64,000 nucleotides of DNA from Collybia mongolica (taxonomy: Eukaryota; Basidiomycota; Agaricomycetes; Agaricales; Clitocybaceae). Where the stretch lies: assembly GCA_013420905.1 (NCBI GenBank), contig JAAXNY010000001.1:4464001-4528000 (forward strand), written 5' to 3'. Under the pieces are notes generated by a model, which ran no database searches, was not told the origin of the DNA, and saw only the letters and a list, made by a program, of their open reading frames with translations. Positions 22,415-34,208 of this stretch are shown in pieces. Within the stretch, counting starts at the first letter, position 1. Every line of letters begins with the position of its first letter. The translations under genes were made by a program, and so were the position numbers.

Positions 22415-23570
22415 AAAGCAATTGAAAATGGCAAGACTCCCAACTTCCTTGTGTACACTGGCTCAACCTACCTGGCGTTGTTTCCACTCTCCATTCCTTG
22501 GGTTCGATGCTGGTAGGACAGAATTCCTTGCGATAGGGCACAAGCGTGGTCATGTAAGAGTGTATTCCTTGTGCGTTAGTCCCCACGATGCACAACGAGA
22601 CCCTAAGTAGAAGTGATCCACAACATCCAGCTACGGTACATCGATTCTGGTCACCTTCAATGCCCATGACCACAGAATACATATAATCTCCCAACCGCAA
22701 TGACACTCATCCCTAAACTGTCATTCAAAACCGGCCCAAAACAAGTGTATGACGATGGTTTATCAGGCTCCAAATGCAACAATCCTGACAGACGCTTTTC
22801 ATGTCACTCGCCATCGTGCAATATGCGCAACCCGGAACCCTCACTATTGGCAACTGATGTCAGGTCACATCTGACTTCCATTGCAAGCCATGTTCAAAAC
22901 CTATAATCCACGATATTCACATTGTACGATAGGCTGTCTTGACAGTGTGCAAGCGACACGGGACTAAGCAGCTCATAACATCGCCATCGCGTTGCTTGTG
23001 CAGGTGTAATATCGCCTCTCAAACCCTAGGCCCAAACAGCAACGTCAGTGAGCCGCTCTCCCACTTGGACACTACCCACTCCGTTGGTGATCTATCTGTT
23101 ATTTACGGATGTTATTGCACGAATGAGAGACACCTTGACGAGAGCCGCAGAGCACTCGTCGCCGTAACATCACAGTCAGAGTCAACGTCAGAGTCAGGGG
23201 TCTTCTCTTGTCCTAGACGCTTAGCGAAGTCTTGGGTTCTTCACGACACCTTGCTTCTGACGAGGTCGTTTGTTTTCTTTTTTTGCTGTTTTGTCGCCTT
23301 CTCCCATCCCCATTCGAGCTATGTTGTGCAAGTAGACTGACGTACTTGCGCTAGCTTCTTTGGCTATTTACATATTGTTTAAACGTGGAAACTGCTCTGA
23401 CGCATAACATCGAGGTATCTTCCATGTCAAGATGACACCCAACATCTCAATCAGAATTCTCTCCAAAAAATTCGCGATGACGGGAAAGTACCATGAGACC
23501 CATGAACGAGCCTCATCTAATTTCGGAGTCCCTGACGCAATCTTGTCCGAAGACACAAAGTGCAAGAAAG
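22415..23570 (+). repeat. 1.1-kb dispersed repeat, copy 2 (direct repeat of 4240-5400)
   Basis: Same order of conserved blocks as copy 1: GGTAGGACAGAATTCCTTG (22513-22531), CAAAACCGGCCCAAAACAA (22726-22744), TTTTTTTGCTGTTTTGTCGC (about 23279-23298) and GTCAAGATGACACCCAACAT (23427-23446). Indels up to tens of bases separate the copies, so the duplication is not recent. No protein is conserved. Confidence 0.65.
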
Positions 23571-24130
23571 TGCGTCCGCATATCTCCGCTAATATAACAT
23601 CATGCCGATCTTATTATGCTAACAGTACTCACGGCTGCTAGTTTGCCGTCTCCTCTCTTAATTCTCATATGAGATGCTCCTCGTAAGAAGGGACGAGCAA
23701 TGTGGACCAAGCGGTACTGTTCTATAGATGATTTACACGCGTTCCGCATCCAACGGCGGGATTGCGAGTATGACAATCTAAGCTACAACGTCCGAATGCT
23801 GAAGCAGTAGATTCCAGGACGGCGGACATTGCGCTGCACTCCTTTTTTCATATACAAAACCTCTTCGTCACGAAAATAGACTGTCTCGTCCACTAAACTC
23901 CCGCCGATGTACCTCTCCGTCCCCCTTCGGATCGGACCATTATTTACAGGTGGTAGTATTGTCACTAGACCTTTCTCGAAGTCGCCGAAATCCTCGTTCT
24001 GACCTTAATTTCACGATCATGTTCCCATTTCTGTCGCCTCGCTGCAATGCCGACATTAGGACGAGCGAATATATGAAGGTGAAGCTTTGATGAGGCGAAG
24101 TCAACGACCACTTCAACAACCCTGCTCATC
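23571..24130. other. upstream region of the secreted-protein gene
   Basis: An open frame of 60 codons on the minus strand at 23783-23965 has no recognisable features. Otherwise this is presumably the promoter of the gene at 24131. Confidence 0.4.
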
Positions 24131-24816
24131 ATGATTTTCAACACTATCCCTCTCTATCCCATTGTTCTCCTCGCACTCGCATCCATTGCTGATGTTGCTG
24201 CAGTGCCATCTCCATTCGAGTATCCGGAAGTCGTCCCTGGTCCTGGGCTGCCCAGCTTGGCATCTCTCGGACTCACATCCAAAGACCTTTATGAAGGCAC
24301 AGTCTCGCAGCCTAACTCCAGCCTCCACATATGGTTACCTCCCGAGATAAAGCTGACGATTCCTAAGGGAAGAGCGGATTAGTCTCCAGATTCGACAGAA
24401 TTTGCACAGACAATGGATGCGGACGGGTTCCCCGAAACGATGCGCAAGCTTGCATGAACTACCTCCGCAACCTTGGCACCCAAGCCTGTACCGTCTCAGG
24501 CGATAATACGATAATGTGCACGGCCGGAGCAGCCATTGTTGGTGGGTCCAATCTCAGCGGTACTCGCTCGGCCAGCTCCTTCTGGTAAGAGACACATTAA
24601 AAAAATCTCGTTCTATTCTCCTAACCTTTCATCCACAGCTCTGATGTGGCAATTGGTGGACAGCACGTTGTTGATTTCTGTACTGATGTCCATGGTAACG
24701 TTACTGCTAAGTGTCCCCGTTTGTATTCCTATGAATGCGACCGAGTCCCTTGTTCAGGTGCTGATGCAGCAAATGGGAACGACGATCTGATTGTTTTCAT
24801 TAAGAGACGGTGCTGA
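24131..24816 (+). CDS. small secreted cysteine-rich protein, family A, copy 1
   Basis: The start MIFNTIPLYPIVLLALASIA is a typical secretion signal, cleaved near ADVAAVP. The mature part begins with a conserved block PGPGLPSLASLGLTSKDLYEG (24239 on). A second exon carries FDRICTDNGCGRVPRNDAQAC, and after an intron at about 24588-24638 a third exon carries SDVAIGGQHVVDFC and SYECDRVPC, ending at TGA 24814-24816. Several cysteines suggest disulphide bonds. The first exon-exon border is unclear: after YEGTV there is no GT donor giving the right phase. The function is unknown; such proteins are common in Agaricomycete secretomes. An inverted paralogue follows at 25377-26023. Confidence 0.65.
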
Positions 24817-25376
24817 GTGGCACTTCTTTTTTACAATCATTCATATGCAACACAAACCACCTGGAGGCTATCTGGTCTCTCGATGTATTTGATATATTAT
24901 TTGCATCAAACATTTGTATGGGGCCTTGCGGCAATGTGAATAAGTCTGGATCGACATAGCAAATGCCCATTAACGATAAATGCCGATGGATGGTTGACCT
25001 CCGTACCGTAGTTGTGGCTGGGGCTGAAACAGTTAGATAATTTATCATCCACGAGTCTCGAAGCCGAATTGGAGAAAATCCCAGTTGGGAGACCGAGTAC
25101 TGTACCATCCATCATTCGATCTGCGTCTGCGTCTGTGGTTGTCTTTCCCGGAAGGCCTTGATAATCCAGGACAGATTCATGAAAGGGGTTTCATACAAGC
25201 CAACAAGTCAAGATAGTTGTGGACAAGAACTCGCCAAACAACAAACGCCACCTATTGTGTACATACACAAGAATAAACCTGATAGACAAAAGTCGCCTTG
25301 CACCACTCAGCATCGCTCAATAGAGACGATTAAATCTCCATTCCCATTTGCCGCATCAGCACCTTGTAGAATAGAT
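24817..25376. other. region between the two secreted-protein genes
   Basis: Contains the out-of-frame tail of copy 2 (25308-25376). A 70-codon minus-strand frame at 24906-25115 has no motif. Nothing else recognised. Confidence 0.4.
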
Positions 25377-26023
25377 TCAACCCCGTTCGTACGACTGCAA
25401 GCGAAAATACTTACCAGCGACATTTCCACTGCCATCAGTACAAAAATTGATTATATTTTGACCGCCAATCGCCACATCAGAGCTGTTCATGAATTAGGAA
25501 GGCAAGGTGAACTGGGGATTTGGCTGTTCCCTTACCAGTAGGAGCTTACGGAGCCACTGCCTCGAATGTTGGATCCACGGACAATGGCTGCTCCAGCCCT
25601 GCACATTTCAACATTGTCTCTTGAGGCTGTGCAGGGCCGAGTACCAAGGCCGCGCAAGTAGTTGATACAGGCCTGAGCATCACCTCGAGGAACTCGACCG
25701 CATCCATTGTCCGTACAAATTCTGTCGAATCTGGAGACTAGTTCGTGTTCTCCTGCAAGCGGATTGTCAATTCAATTTATTACAGAAAGGTGCCGAGAGG
25801 TTAGCGCGCCTTGCAGGACTGTGCCTTCGTAGAGGTCTTTGGACGTGAGCCCAAGCGATGCCAAACTAGGGAGTCCGGGGCCAGGTATGACCTCTGGATA
25901 GTTGACTTGTGAGGGCACCGCGGAGGCGTTACTAACAAAGGTGAGCGCAATAAAAACGGCGGCGCAGAACGAGGCAGCTTTAAGGGCCATAGTGAAATTG
26001 GTAGAGGTGGGTGTCGATCTCAT
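25377..26023 (-). pseudogene. small secreted protein family A, copy 2, truncated C-terminus
   Basis: Paralogue of 24131-24816 in tail-to-tail orientation. It starts at ATG 26023 or, more likely, 25990 (MALKAASFCAAVFIALTFVS, a signal peptide), followed by the shared block PGPGLPSLASLGLTSKDLYEG. The first intron appears to use a GC donor (GCAAGG after YEGTV plus two bases). The next exon has FDRICTDNGCGRVPR, and after another intron SDVAIGGQNIINFCTDGSGNV. Where copy 1 continues with a cysteine-containing segment, this copy has a small deletion and rearranged bases, giving a TGA at 25379-25377; the homologous tail (GADAANGNGDLIV) persists out of frame to about 25308. It may be a recent pseudogene or encode a shortened protein. 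Confidence 0.6.
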
Positions 26024-26533
26024 TGCAAATACGCTCTCCTTTTATCTGCTTACGCTGCCAAACATCAGCATCATGTGAAGACGGTTGGAAAGGGGACAAA
26101 TGCGTGCTATAAGGATGTTTACGACAACTTGGAGTGTTTAGGCTGATTTTAATTTGGTGCGGATTGGCAGCTACTTTTCCTCATCGGAGTTCAAGTTTGA
26201 GGGTAGGAAAAGTCGGGATTCTCGGACTCGAAGTGAAGTCACTAGAACCGTGTCGAAAGGTAACCTAATGAAAGAGGAGTCGGATTCCGTTTCTCATGGA
26301 GAGCTTTGCCGTAAATCCTCAAAAGACTTGCTTTGCAGTTTCGTTTCAACTGGTATTGCCAAATCCTAGCACTGACCCCGATATCGGAAATGAATTCTGA
26401 AAATGGTATTGAGAACCTCAGTATAGCATCTGATACCGAACGTATACATAGACCCAGTGATAGCGATTGATGGGCCGTAAAGACATCGTCCGGAAGTAGG
26501 TGAATATAGTGTCCAAACCTTCTTGGTCGAAGT
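26024..26533. other. intergenic, no gene seen
   Basis: The left part is presumably the promoter of the minus-strand secreted-protein copy. Only short frames without motifs. Confidence 0.4.
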
Positions 26534-26936
26534 TTATCGCACGTCCGTAGCTATAATCGCATCCGTCAGACGCGGAGTTGGCGCAACAGAATCAATGAAC
26601 AAAAACCTGATAAGTACCGCCCAGCGATGAGGACGCAAGGGCCCATCAACTATACCCTGACCTTGTGGGATGAAGCTTGAATTTGATCGGGTTTCGAAAC
26701 TCCACCGCTTCAGCCCATACATTATCCCCAATTTCCAAGTCGTCTGTTCTGTGAAGAATCAGAGTAATGATTATTGAGATGTTCGTATCACCAACATGTC
26801 TGCTAAAAGCAGCTCGATAGCACCCAACCCTATCACCAAACCTGATAGTTCGTCCCCGGATTTCGGAACCATAAGTAGGTAAAATGGAATCACGTGAAGG
26901 TGTTACCTGTACTTCGAATCGAATGGGGTCACTCAT
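26534..26936 (-). CDS. small hypothetical protein
   Basis: Two exons: MSDPIRFEVQVTPSRDS through KFKLHPT, then, after an intron with GT at about 26661 and an acceptor CAG, RFLFIDSVAPTPRLTDAIIA and a stop at 26536-26534. The join is in frame. The product of about 116 residues has a beta-rich look (alternating hydrophobic residues in TNISIIITLIL), no signal peptide and no known motif. The function is unknown. The clean splice is the main argument that it is real. Confidence 0.4.
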
Positions 26937-28636
26937 GATTGAACCATTTTCGATACTATGGGCTTATGAACGCATCGCTGATTCGCGTTCCCCTTCATGA
27001 AGCGTTCACGGCGGATAGATGGCACCGGAGAGAGCCAAACCGGGTCTCTCAAGAAGCGAAGGGGGTGACAGCTTCTTTTGTGGCAAAAAGTTTAATCTGT
27101 ATGTACGAACGAAGGTTCAGCGAAGCTTGGAGTTGAAAATACCAGTGTGCAATGAGATAGTTACATCGCCTCCGACACACGTCGGATAAATTCGAAATCA
27201 GCCTCCGAGTTTTTGTCCCTTCTGTATCGTGAAGCAAGCCCATCATAACGTCAGCCTTTCATCATCGGCAGGTGTGTTGTCACTGTTCGTTCGTGTTGCA
27301 GGTACGGCGCGATTGAAGTTGCTCCGTTGATAAATCACTAGATCTGGTGGAGATGATTCGGAGACTGTTGTAATACTTATGAATCCATGGGCACTCCCGG
27401 ATATTCCTATGGAGATTGTGACATGAGACAACGCATGGGACAGTGTTTAACTCGTACACATGATTCCGCTTTCCTCCTTTTCTTACCCAACGTTCGCTGT
27501 TTTCAAATTTCAAGCCCTTAGACTCTGGGATGGGTCTGGTTGGGCGTGATGTCTTGTCGGAGGATTCGGGTGGTGCATGAGCGTTCATGTCATGTTCATG
27601 ACAATCCACCAGGTGAATTCACATGAACTTATTTTTATAAGTGATGACAGCCCGCCTGTAAATTCATCTATAAAACAAATATGAACAAGAGTTAAAACTT
27701 GCCAGGACTGAGCGGTAGCCTCGGTCAGCGGCGGGATATTGGGAAATGACTGGGTGGCACCGGGTGTTGATATATCGCAGATCTTCATAGTACTTCGCAC
27801 ACACGCGTCTGAGAGTACGGGTTCTCTGTGAAGGAGGATGCGAAGCTCGAAAAATAACAGAAGTTCAACATGACTGATTCGGGAAAAAGTCTAAGCTGTG
27901 AGAGTAAAGGCCTATGCGGGGACGATGCTAACTTGTGGCTCTGTGCTGTTGTGCAGGAGGCTTCTGTAGACCGCAAATATTATAATGATACTACGATAGG
28001 ATCCGAGTACACACACCTAGCACTAATTCTACTTATCGACGTTTCGAAGGGCACTTTTTACGGTTATATTCATAGCTCCAGATCCCCACTTTGATATATA
28101 TATACATATTGACGGCCGCCAGCACACACTTAGTGGGGTTGAAGATGCGTCAAGGGATGTTCCCAGGAACACTCTACGTTGCTGTGTTCAGTGAATGACA
28201 AAGATGAGCAACCTGTACATATTTTGTGAGGAAAAAAAAAACCACGCGCAAGTTTCAGATTGGAGAGGCTCTAGGGTCAGGATGGTCGATTGAAGAGATT
28301 TTGACGACGGCACCCAAACGTCGGTCTAAACGTTTTCGACTATTACCAACCTATACAGCGTTCCGACTGAACCCAACATGACAAACTCAAACCGTAAGGC
28401 CTTTCGCTCTCTCGCTCTTAATCGTGTATAACATTCCCAACATATCCCAGCTTTTGAGAAAATGATGTCGTATTCACGGCGCTGGGACGATTTTGCCGGA
28501 ATTGGACATAGTTATCGTGTTTCGCGACTTCACATTTAAGCTTCTTGCACAGCACTTGGGTCAACAGCTTTTAAGCTGTTTCAATTGGTGTATATCGGAC
28601 TGATAACCTCTACCTGTCTCATTCACCTCAACCTCG
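26937..28636. other. 1.7 kb without a convincing gene
   Basis: Several minus-strand frames (27280-27609, 27585-27800) overlap in different phases and could be exons of one gene, but no assembly gave a recognisable protein. A short TA-rich run lies near 28095-28105. The right end is the upstream region of the BTB gene. Confidence 0.4.
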
Positions 28637-29575
28637 ATGTCTACTCCAACTATATCGCGCCATGAAAGGTATTACTTCGATGACCAGATATCGATCTTTC
28701 TTGTAATCATCACAAGCCCCGCTTTATCTTTGCATGAACTGATCTGTTCGCATCTCAGGTTGAAAACACGCTGTTCAAAGTCCATCGTCACTTTTTAACT
28801 CAAAATTCTGACCTTTTCCGCATGATGTTTACCTCACCGCCACCACCCGACGGGCAGGAGGGAGCATCAGACGATCGCCCCATCCATCTACCCGAAGTTA
28901 AGGCGCGAGAATTCGAACGACTTCTCGATTTTTTCTATGGAGGGTACGTATCGGAACGCCATCAGAGCTTACGTCAATTCCTTATGAACGGGTGACATCA
29001 GGGCCTTTCGCTCCTATGAAGGCTTACTATTCCAACCGGCGGCTGAGCGTGTGCCCCACGACCTTGGCATCGAGCCTGAGATCAGTTCATCTGACGCGCC
29101 ATTCTTCGAACAATGGATAGACCTCTTATCCATTGCAACTCGGTTTGACTTCCAGGCGGTCCGCGAGCGAGCGATTAACGTGATCGGGAATCGGAAGCCG
29201 CCATTAAAACCTATAGAGCGGGTATGCCTTGCTGTAAAGTTTGATATCCCAAGGTGGCTTGCACCAGCCTTTGAAGATCTATGTACGAGGAACAACCCTC
29301 TGGAGATTGAAGAGGCAGAGAGGATCGGGTTGAGATATGCTACTCTGCTTGCCAGAGTCCGCGAGGAATTTCGTGACTCGGCCAGGAATAGTGGATGGAC
29401 CTCGTCATACTCTGGCCAAAAGAAACAAAACTCATCCTATGATTATTTGGTAACCAATACTGTACAGCGGGTATTCTTTCCTCCCAAGCCGCCTGCACCT
29501 GTACAAATCTACGATCCTAGTCCTTCGCACCATCCCAAAACCTTCTCCCCAACTCTTCCCACGAGTCCATCGTAG
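28637..29575 (+). CDS. BTB/POZ domain protein
   Basis: BTB domains mediate protein-protein contact, often as Cullin-3 adaptors; the large Agaricomycete group has unknown targets. ATG 28637 gives MSTPTISRHERYYFDDQ; after one intron follow VENTLFKVHRHFLTQNSDLF and FRMMF, then LPEVKAREFERLLDFFYGG. After a second intron come AFRSYEGLLFQPAAERVP and DLLSIATRFDFQAVRERAIN, the end of the BTB fold with its helix after the strand pair. IERVCLAVKFDIPRWLAPAF follows, then a polar tail. The joins are in frame (GG|G and L|V). The stop is TAG at 29573-29575. The last 67 coding bases overlap the end of the opposite-strand hydrolase gene. Confidence 0.82.
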
Positions 29576-31235
29576 TCTAAATTCTGTCCCCGTATAAACA
29601 GTCCACAATGTGCAGCAACTTCATCATCCACACCCCCAATGAGTACCTTTTCCCACTTCTCCCCACCACCTAGCACCTGTCCCAACCCAGTCGGCAGCAC
29701 GATGAAATGGTGACCAGCCTTGACCTTGTTCTTGTCTTTCTCGATTTTACTAGCCAGCTTCAAGTCCGTCTCATGTTGCTTCCGTATTCTCTTGAGTTCT
29801 TTCTCTCGCTCCTTCTCTGCCTGCTTGAGCGCTTTCTCTTGGTCCTTGATAGCCTTGCGTTCCGCTTTGTCAGAGGCTGCTGCCTCCGACTTTGTTGGGA
29901 CAGTGTGGATCGGCGGGGAGGGTCTCGGCGGAAGAGGGGGTGGTGTTGGCGGATCAACCGTGCTTTGGCTGGGGGTTGTAGGACCAGAAGAGGGGCTATC
30001 CTCAGTTATCCCAGACTCTAACAAAGCAGCATCATTGTCCGCGATATCCTGTTTTGCCGCCTTGTCGTCCGACGCTTCTTCTCGTGCGCCTCCGCCCGTG
30101 ATCGCCCGCTTGGGCACCGTCTGCGTCCAGTAGTTCACCCAGACGCCCCCCTGCCACCCCACCAGACGGGAGTACCGCTCCTTGAGGCCGCTGGGGTCGA
30201 ACATGCACGAACCGAACTGGAATCGCTCGATCACCCAGCGTTTGCTCGCATTGAATGGGTCGTCCGCGTGTTTGCGCGCCCAGCGCACGAGCGGGTCATT
30301 GGAGTGGGACGACAGGAAGGAGAACGCGCGGTCGACGAATGGGGGTGCGGAGAGGCTGAGTGATGAGGATGGGGAATGTGGGGGTGATCCGTATGACGTT
30401 GGCGGGGGGTTGGGAGTCGGGGGTGCCGGAGATGGTCCTCGGGCGCTTGACTGGCTGCCGGATGCAACGGACGCAGGTTTATGACCTGGGTTATCGTTAT
30501 CGTTATATATAACACATGTTATGTAAATCATACTTCCACGTACCTTTTGTACCGTCCCTGTAGGCCTCCCAATCATCCGTGACCTTCCCGTCTACAATGT
30601 TGACCTCGGGGTGATCGTTCATCTCGCCCTCCGTCTTCTTCTCCTTCCCATCATCCTTTGGGAAAAGTGATGCAATCCCGCTGATAACGACGTGCGGGTG
30701 CATCCCAAGGTATGGGGTATCGAACGCGATCATGCCTATGATGCGATTTGGTTTTGCACCGGGGTATCTGTCAGGATTGTTAGATGGGTCCGTCGCGGCG
30801 TCTGCGGCGAGTAGACCGCCCATGGAGTGCCCGAGGAGTATGACGGGCCCAGGGGGTTGAGTAGTTAGCCTAGATCAACGTCATCCCTCGTCCATCACAA
30901 CAAGTGTCACCGGTAGAACACACCATTCCAAGAAGTTCTTCGTCGCGAACGATATGGGCTTCACGCTCCTATAAGTTGGGTATAAGCTCGTCTGGATCTG
31001 GATATCTAGATGTTTGGGTATTCGCTCCGCGAGATGCTGCTGCAGGTCCGTCGGGAAAGACTGTAAGGCGCCTGAGCAGTCGCACTTGCCGCGGTACCAG
31101 CATCACTTGGCGCTCACCTGAAAAGTGGTATCGTTGCCTAGCAGTAAGGCGATTTCATTCAATCGGTGCGGTTATGGGTCCTTGGTGACCCGTACCTTGG
31201 AAACCATGGACATAGACTAAGTGGACGAGCTTCAT
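29509..31235 (-). CDS. alpha/beta hydrolase (lipase-like, GHSMG) with Pro-rich and charged C-terminal region
   Basis: Start ATG 31235 (MKLVHLVYVHGFQ, the oxyanion strand), then GNDTTFQ, SFPTDLQQHLAERIP and, after introns, VILLGHSMGGLLAAD with the nucleophile serine, followed by GMIAFDTPYLGMHP. This order fits DUF676 or PGAP1-like serine esterases; substrate unknown. After residue 210 the protein becomes Pro/Ser-rich (SSARGPSPAPPTP), then a conserved-looking block FVDRAFSFLSSHSNDPLVRW and RWVIERFQFGSCMF. Next is a long, highly charged segment of about 50 residues rich in Lys, Glu and Ala (KALKQAEKEREKELKRIRKQ), probably a helix or coiled coil. The tail HFIVLPTGLGQVLGGGEKWE ends at a TAG (29511-29509). 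The hydrolase fold is therefore about the first third. Confidence 0.78.
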
Positions 31236-32037
31236 TGATTGCAGGGCTGTTGAGGGTTCGGAGCAGAGGCGGATTCTGAATTCCGCAGTCTGCTCTGAAC
31301 TGCCGTGTTTGATATGATTCGTACATGTACCGCCCCATCCCTGACGCACCCTGTCGCTAACTTCCGCTCAGAAACGTAAAGAATTGTTGTGTCCATCTAT
31401 GAACTCATCCTGTATCAAAACAATCATCGTCGTCCTATTATCGTTCCAGTCCCACGAACTTGATATTCAAACTATTCAAAACCTATGAAACGCAACGACA
31501 CCGTGATGGTTGAACCTTAAAACCGCTTTATTCAACATCATGTAACAGTGGAGCTCAGGGCTCGGTGGGGGGATATGGAGGAGATATCTGAATACATCCC
31601 AGATGTGGATCGCAGATCACGCCATATTTCATGATACATATCAATCTCTTCACCCCCCAACGCAGATAACAGGTAGACTCGGATATGTTATTCCGTAGAA
31701 CACCTTGTCTCCAACACTCGGGGCAGCTAGTATCGGCCCGACCATAACTGCAGTACTATCCTTCGGCGTCCAAGGCGCAAAGAAAAACCTACCTTTCGCA
31801 ATCGCAGAAGATCAATAACACCCCTGGATTCTTTCACATCAGAACGACTCGGAAGTTAAAAAAACAAGCAAATCCTTATTATGAATGGGATATATAATCC
31901 AGAAATGTCAATGGTCGTTCCCCGCCCATGGGCGAGCAGGGTGAATGGAATGGAATGGTAACTCTAAGTATCGTGTGTTACGTACATATGTCGTCGATTC
32001 GTATGGTTCGAGGCTTCGTATTTTGGTGACAATGTCC
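31236..32037. other. intergenic, 0.8 kb
   Basis: Upstream region of the hydrolase (left) and 3' flank of MFS permease A (right). No gene recognised. Confidence 0.5.
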
Positions 32038-34208
32038 TTAGGTGATCTGGGTACCCTTGCGCCTCACGACAAAGAAGCGTGCGATGGCGAAGGAGCCTCC
32101 TGAAGCGATCATCATGATCTAGGCGAAGACGTCAGTTGTGAGGGAGATGAATGTTATGTATGGATGGAGAGGACGTACCCCTGCAAACAGGATTGCATGC
32201 AGCCAAATGAACTCGCTCGTCAAGAGAGCACCGGCGATGGGCGTAGCTAAAACAGAATGTTTAGATAATCAAATACACCGCCCTCATCGGCACGACATAC
32301 CAAAAAGACCGAGGAATCCTGGAGAAAAATCAGAAACGCAGATCAAGGTTAGCAACGCTGCGGGGACATACCACAGAAGAAGAAATCGATTCCGATACGT
32401 GCGCCGATCTCGGACATATCTTTGGACAGAATTCCTATATATCAAAAAGTGAATCAGCATGCCACCCGATATGCCCGAGCCGACTTACCAAGAATGGGAG
32501 GAACAAGTGAAATCGCTACGAAGGAAAACGCGATTAGCAAAAATAACCATCGTATTTGGATTGCGTGCACGTACTAGCTCCTGAGCAGAAACCAAAGAAG
32601 ATGGCGAAACATGCCGTCCCTGCGACATCTTTCACCGCAGTCATGCACAAGATAGTGATTCCAGCCCCAACAGTGAAGAAGATGGTCAAGTTAAAAACTC
32701 CGAATCTCGGTGCGAATAGACTTGGCAACGTTCGTCCAAAAACACTCGCCGCGTTAAGGATAGGAAGCTTGATAACAAGGCAATCGTCAATATCGTATGT
32801 CTGGGATCACAAAGATTTCTCCATACCGAATAGAACGCGAAAGTACGATCAACACCGTGTTGAATGGCGTTCAGTTGGAGATAGAAAACGGGGAAAAACA
32901 GGCCACCGAAAAGGAGAATACCACTGATCAGAAAGCCCCGAGTAAGCGAATATCGACCTCCATGCAGGAAAAAGAGAAGCATACGCAATAACAACGAAGA
33001 CGTATGGGGGGTCGCGCGCGAACTCGACGATGGGGATAGCCTTTCCGGTTTTCTTCGAGGGAAGCCTGGTGCGCATCATGAGGTTGGCGAGGATCAGGAG
33101 GAATGTGTTGATGGCTGCGCTGACACGGACACCGTTGTGAAATCCCAACGAGCCATTGAAGAAACGATTGAGCATGATGGGGTGAATAACGGCGCCTGTT
33201 TCGATGCATTAGAATTTCGTGGATAGTCGGGCGCCTACTGTCGACCCACCAAGAGCGGAACCAGCGGCTACAACTCCCATCGCGAAAGGTCTCCGCCTTT
33301 GGAAGTAATGGGACACGATCGTAAGACCTAGACTGGGTAAGCACGAGATAGGATATGATGCCCCGAGGAACATACTCGGAATATAGCACAGTCCGCATGA
33401 TAGGCCTAGGCAGATACCTTGCGCGAGAAATACCTTTGAAATATTCGGATTTACGTTCAGTGGGTGAGTTGAGTTAAGCTTTTACCTGATAGTACGCATT
33501 CTCATGCGAGAGTGAGAGCATAAACACTGGTCGGAAAAATCATTATCAGCACTATAATCATAGGTAGATTGAGATTGTGCTCACATGCAAGTGCGTGGAG
33601 GAATGCTCCCGTGATCATGAGATAGTGGCTGCCCGATCGTCAAGTTGTGGAACTGATGTAAGCGACGCGTCGGACTTACAAGTAACCTCGATCGAAAGCT
33701 CTGCCGGTAAGAATGCCCATGGAGAAAATAAGGAAAATTTGTGCTCCTCCGATCCATCTATTAGCATTACGTGCACATGAGCTTTTTGGAGTCTTCTCAA
33801 AAGTGGTGGAAGCTTCTCACCCGATCTCACTCGGTGTATAATTCGTCAGGTAGCGACGGACGTAGTAATCTTGGTAAACACCAAAGCCGTTGGTATATCT
33901 GGCATCCAAGAATTAGCCTCAGAATACTCCCAAGGCGCGTGTACGGTAAATCACATACCCGAAAGTACAATATTGCACGAGTGTTCTGGGAACAAGAGAA
34001 GTAAATTGAGTCGCTGTAGATGCTTGAGAAATATCTGTCGTGCTTACGCTCCAGCTAATGTCGACCAACCATGAAGACCCCCCTCTGGGAAAGGAGCAGG
34101 CTTTGGAGGGTCTGGCGGAGGCGTAGGTGTGACTCCAGAACGCGAGTCCGTTGGTGTTCCCGCCTTCTCTGGGTCCGACATGGATTGCTTGTTATCGTTG
34201 GCTTGCAT
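32038..34208 (-). CDS. MFS permease, monocarboxylate-transporter-like (array copy A)
   Basis: Twelve-helix major facilitator related to fungal MCH/monocarboxylate permeases; the solute is unknown. ATG 34208 (MQANDNKQSMSD) leads to a cytosolic N-terminus and the family hallmark FPEGGLHGWSTLAGA. Exons continue with WIGGAQIFLIFSMGILTGRA and FDRGYL, FMLSLSHENAYYQ, VFLAQGICLGLSCGLCYIPS, HPIMLNRFFNGSLGFHNGVR, RDPPYVFVVIA, FFPVFYLQLNAIQHGVD, NAASVFGRTLPSLFAPRFGV, FFGFCSGA, LSKDMSEIGARIG and the tail ARFFVVRRKGTQIT. The stop is at 32040-32038. The helices appear complete and exon joins are regular. A start at MSDPEK slightly downstream is also possible. Confidence 0.82.

Noticed and set aside
4240..23570. 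The 1.1-kb direct repeats as LTRs of one large retrotransposon
   Set aside because: The 17 kb between them contains ordinary cellular genes and no gag, protease, reverse transcriptase or integrase; no clear TG...CA ends were found.
29720..30133. Plus-strand frames of over 100 codons at 29707-30133
   Set aside because: Antisense to the charged and Pro-rich region of the hydrolase; composition artefact.
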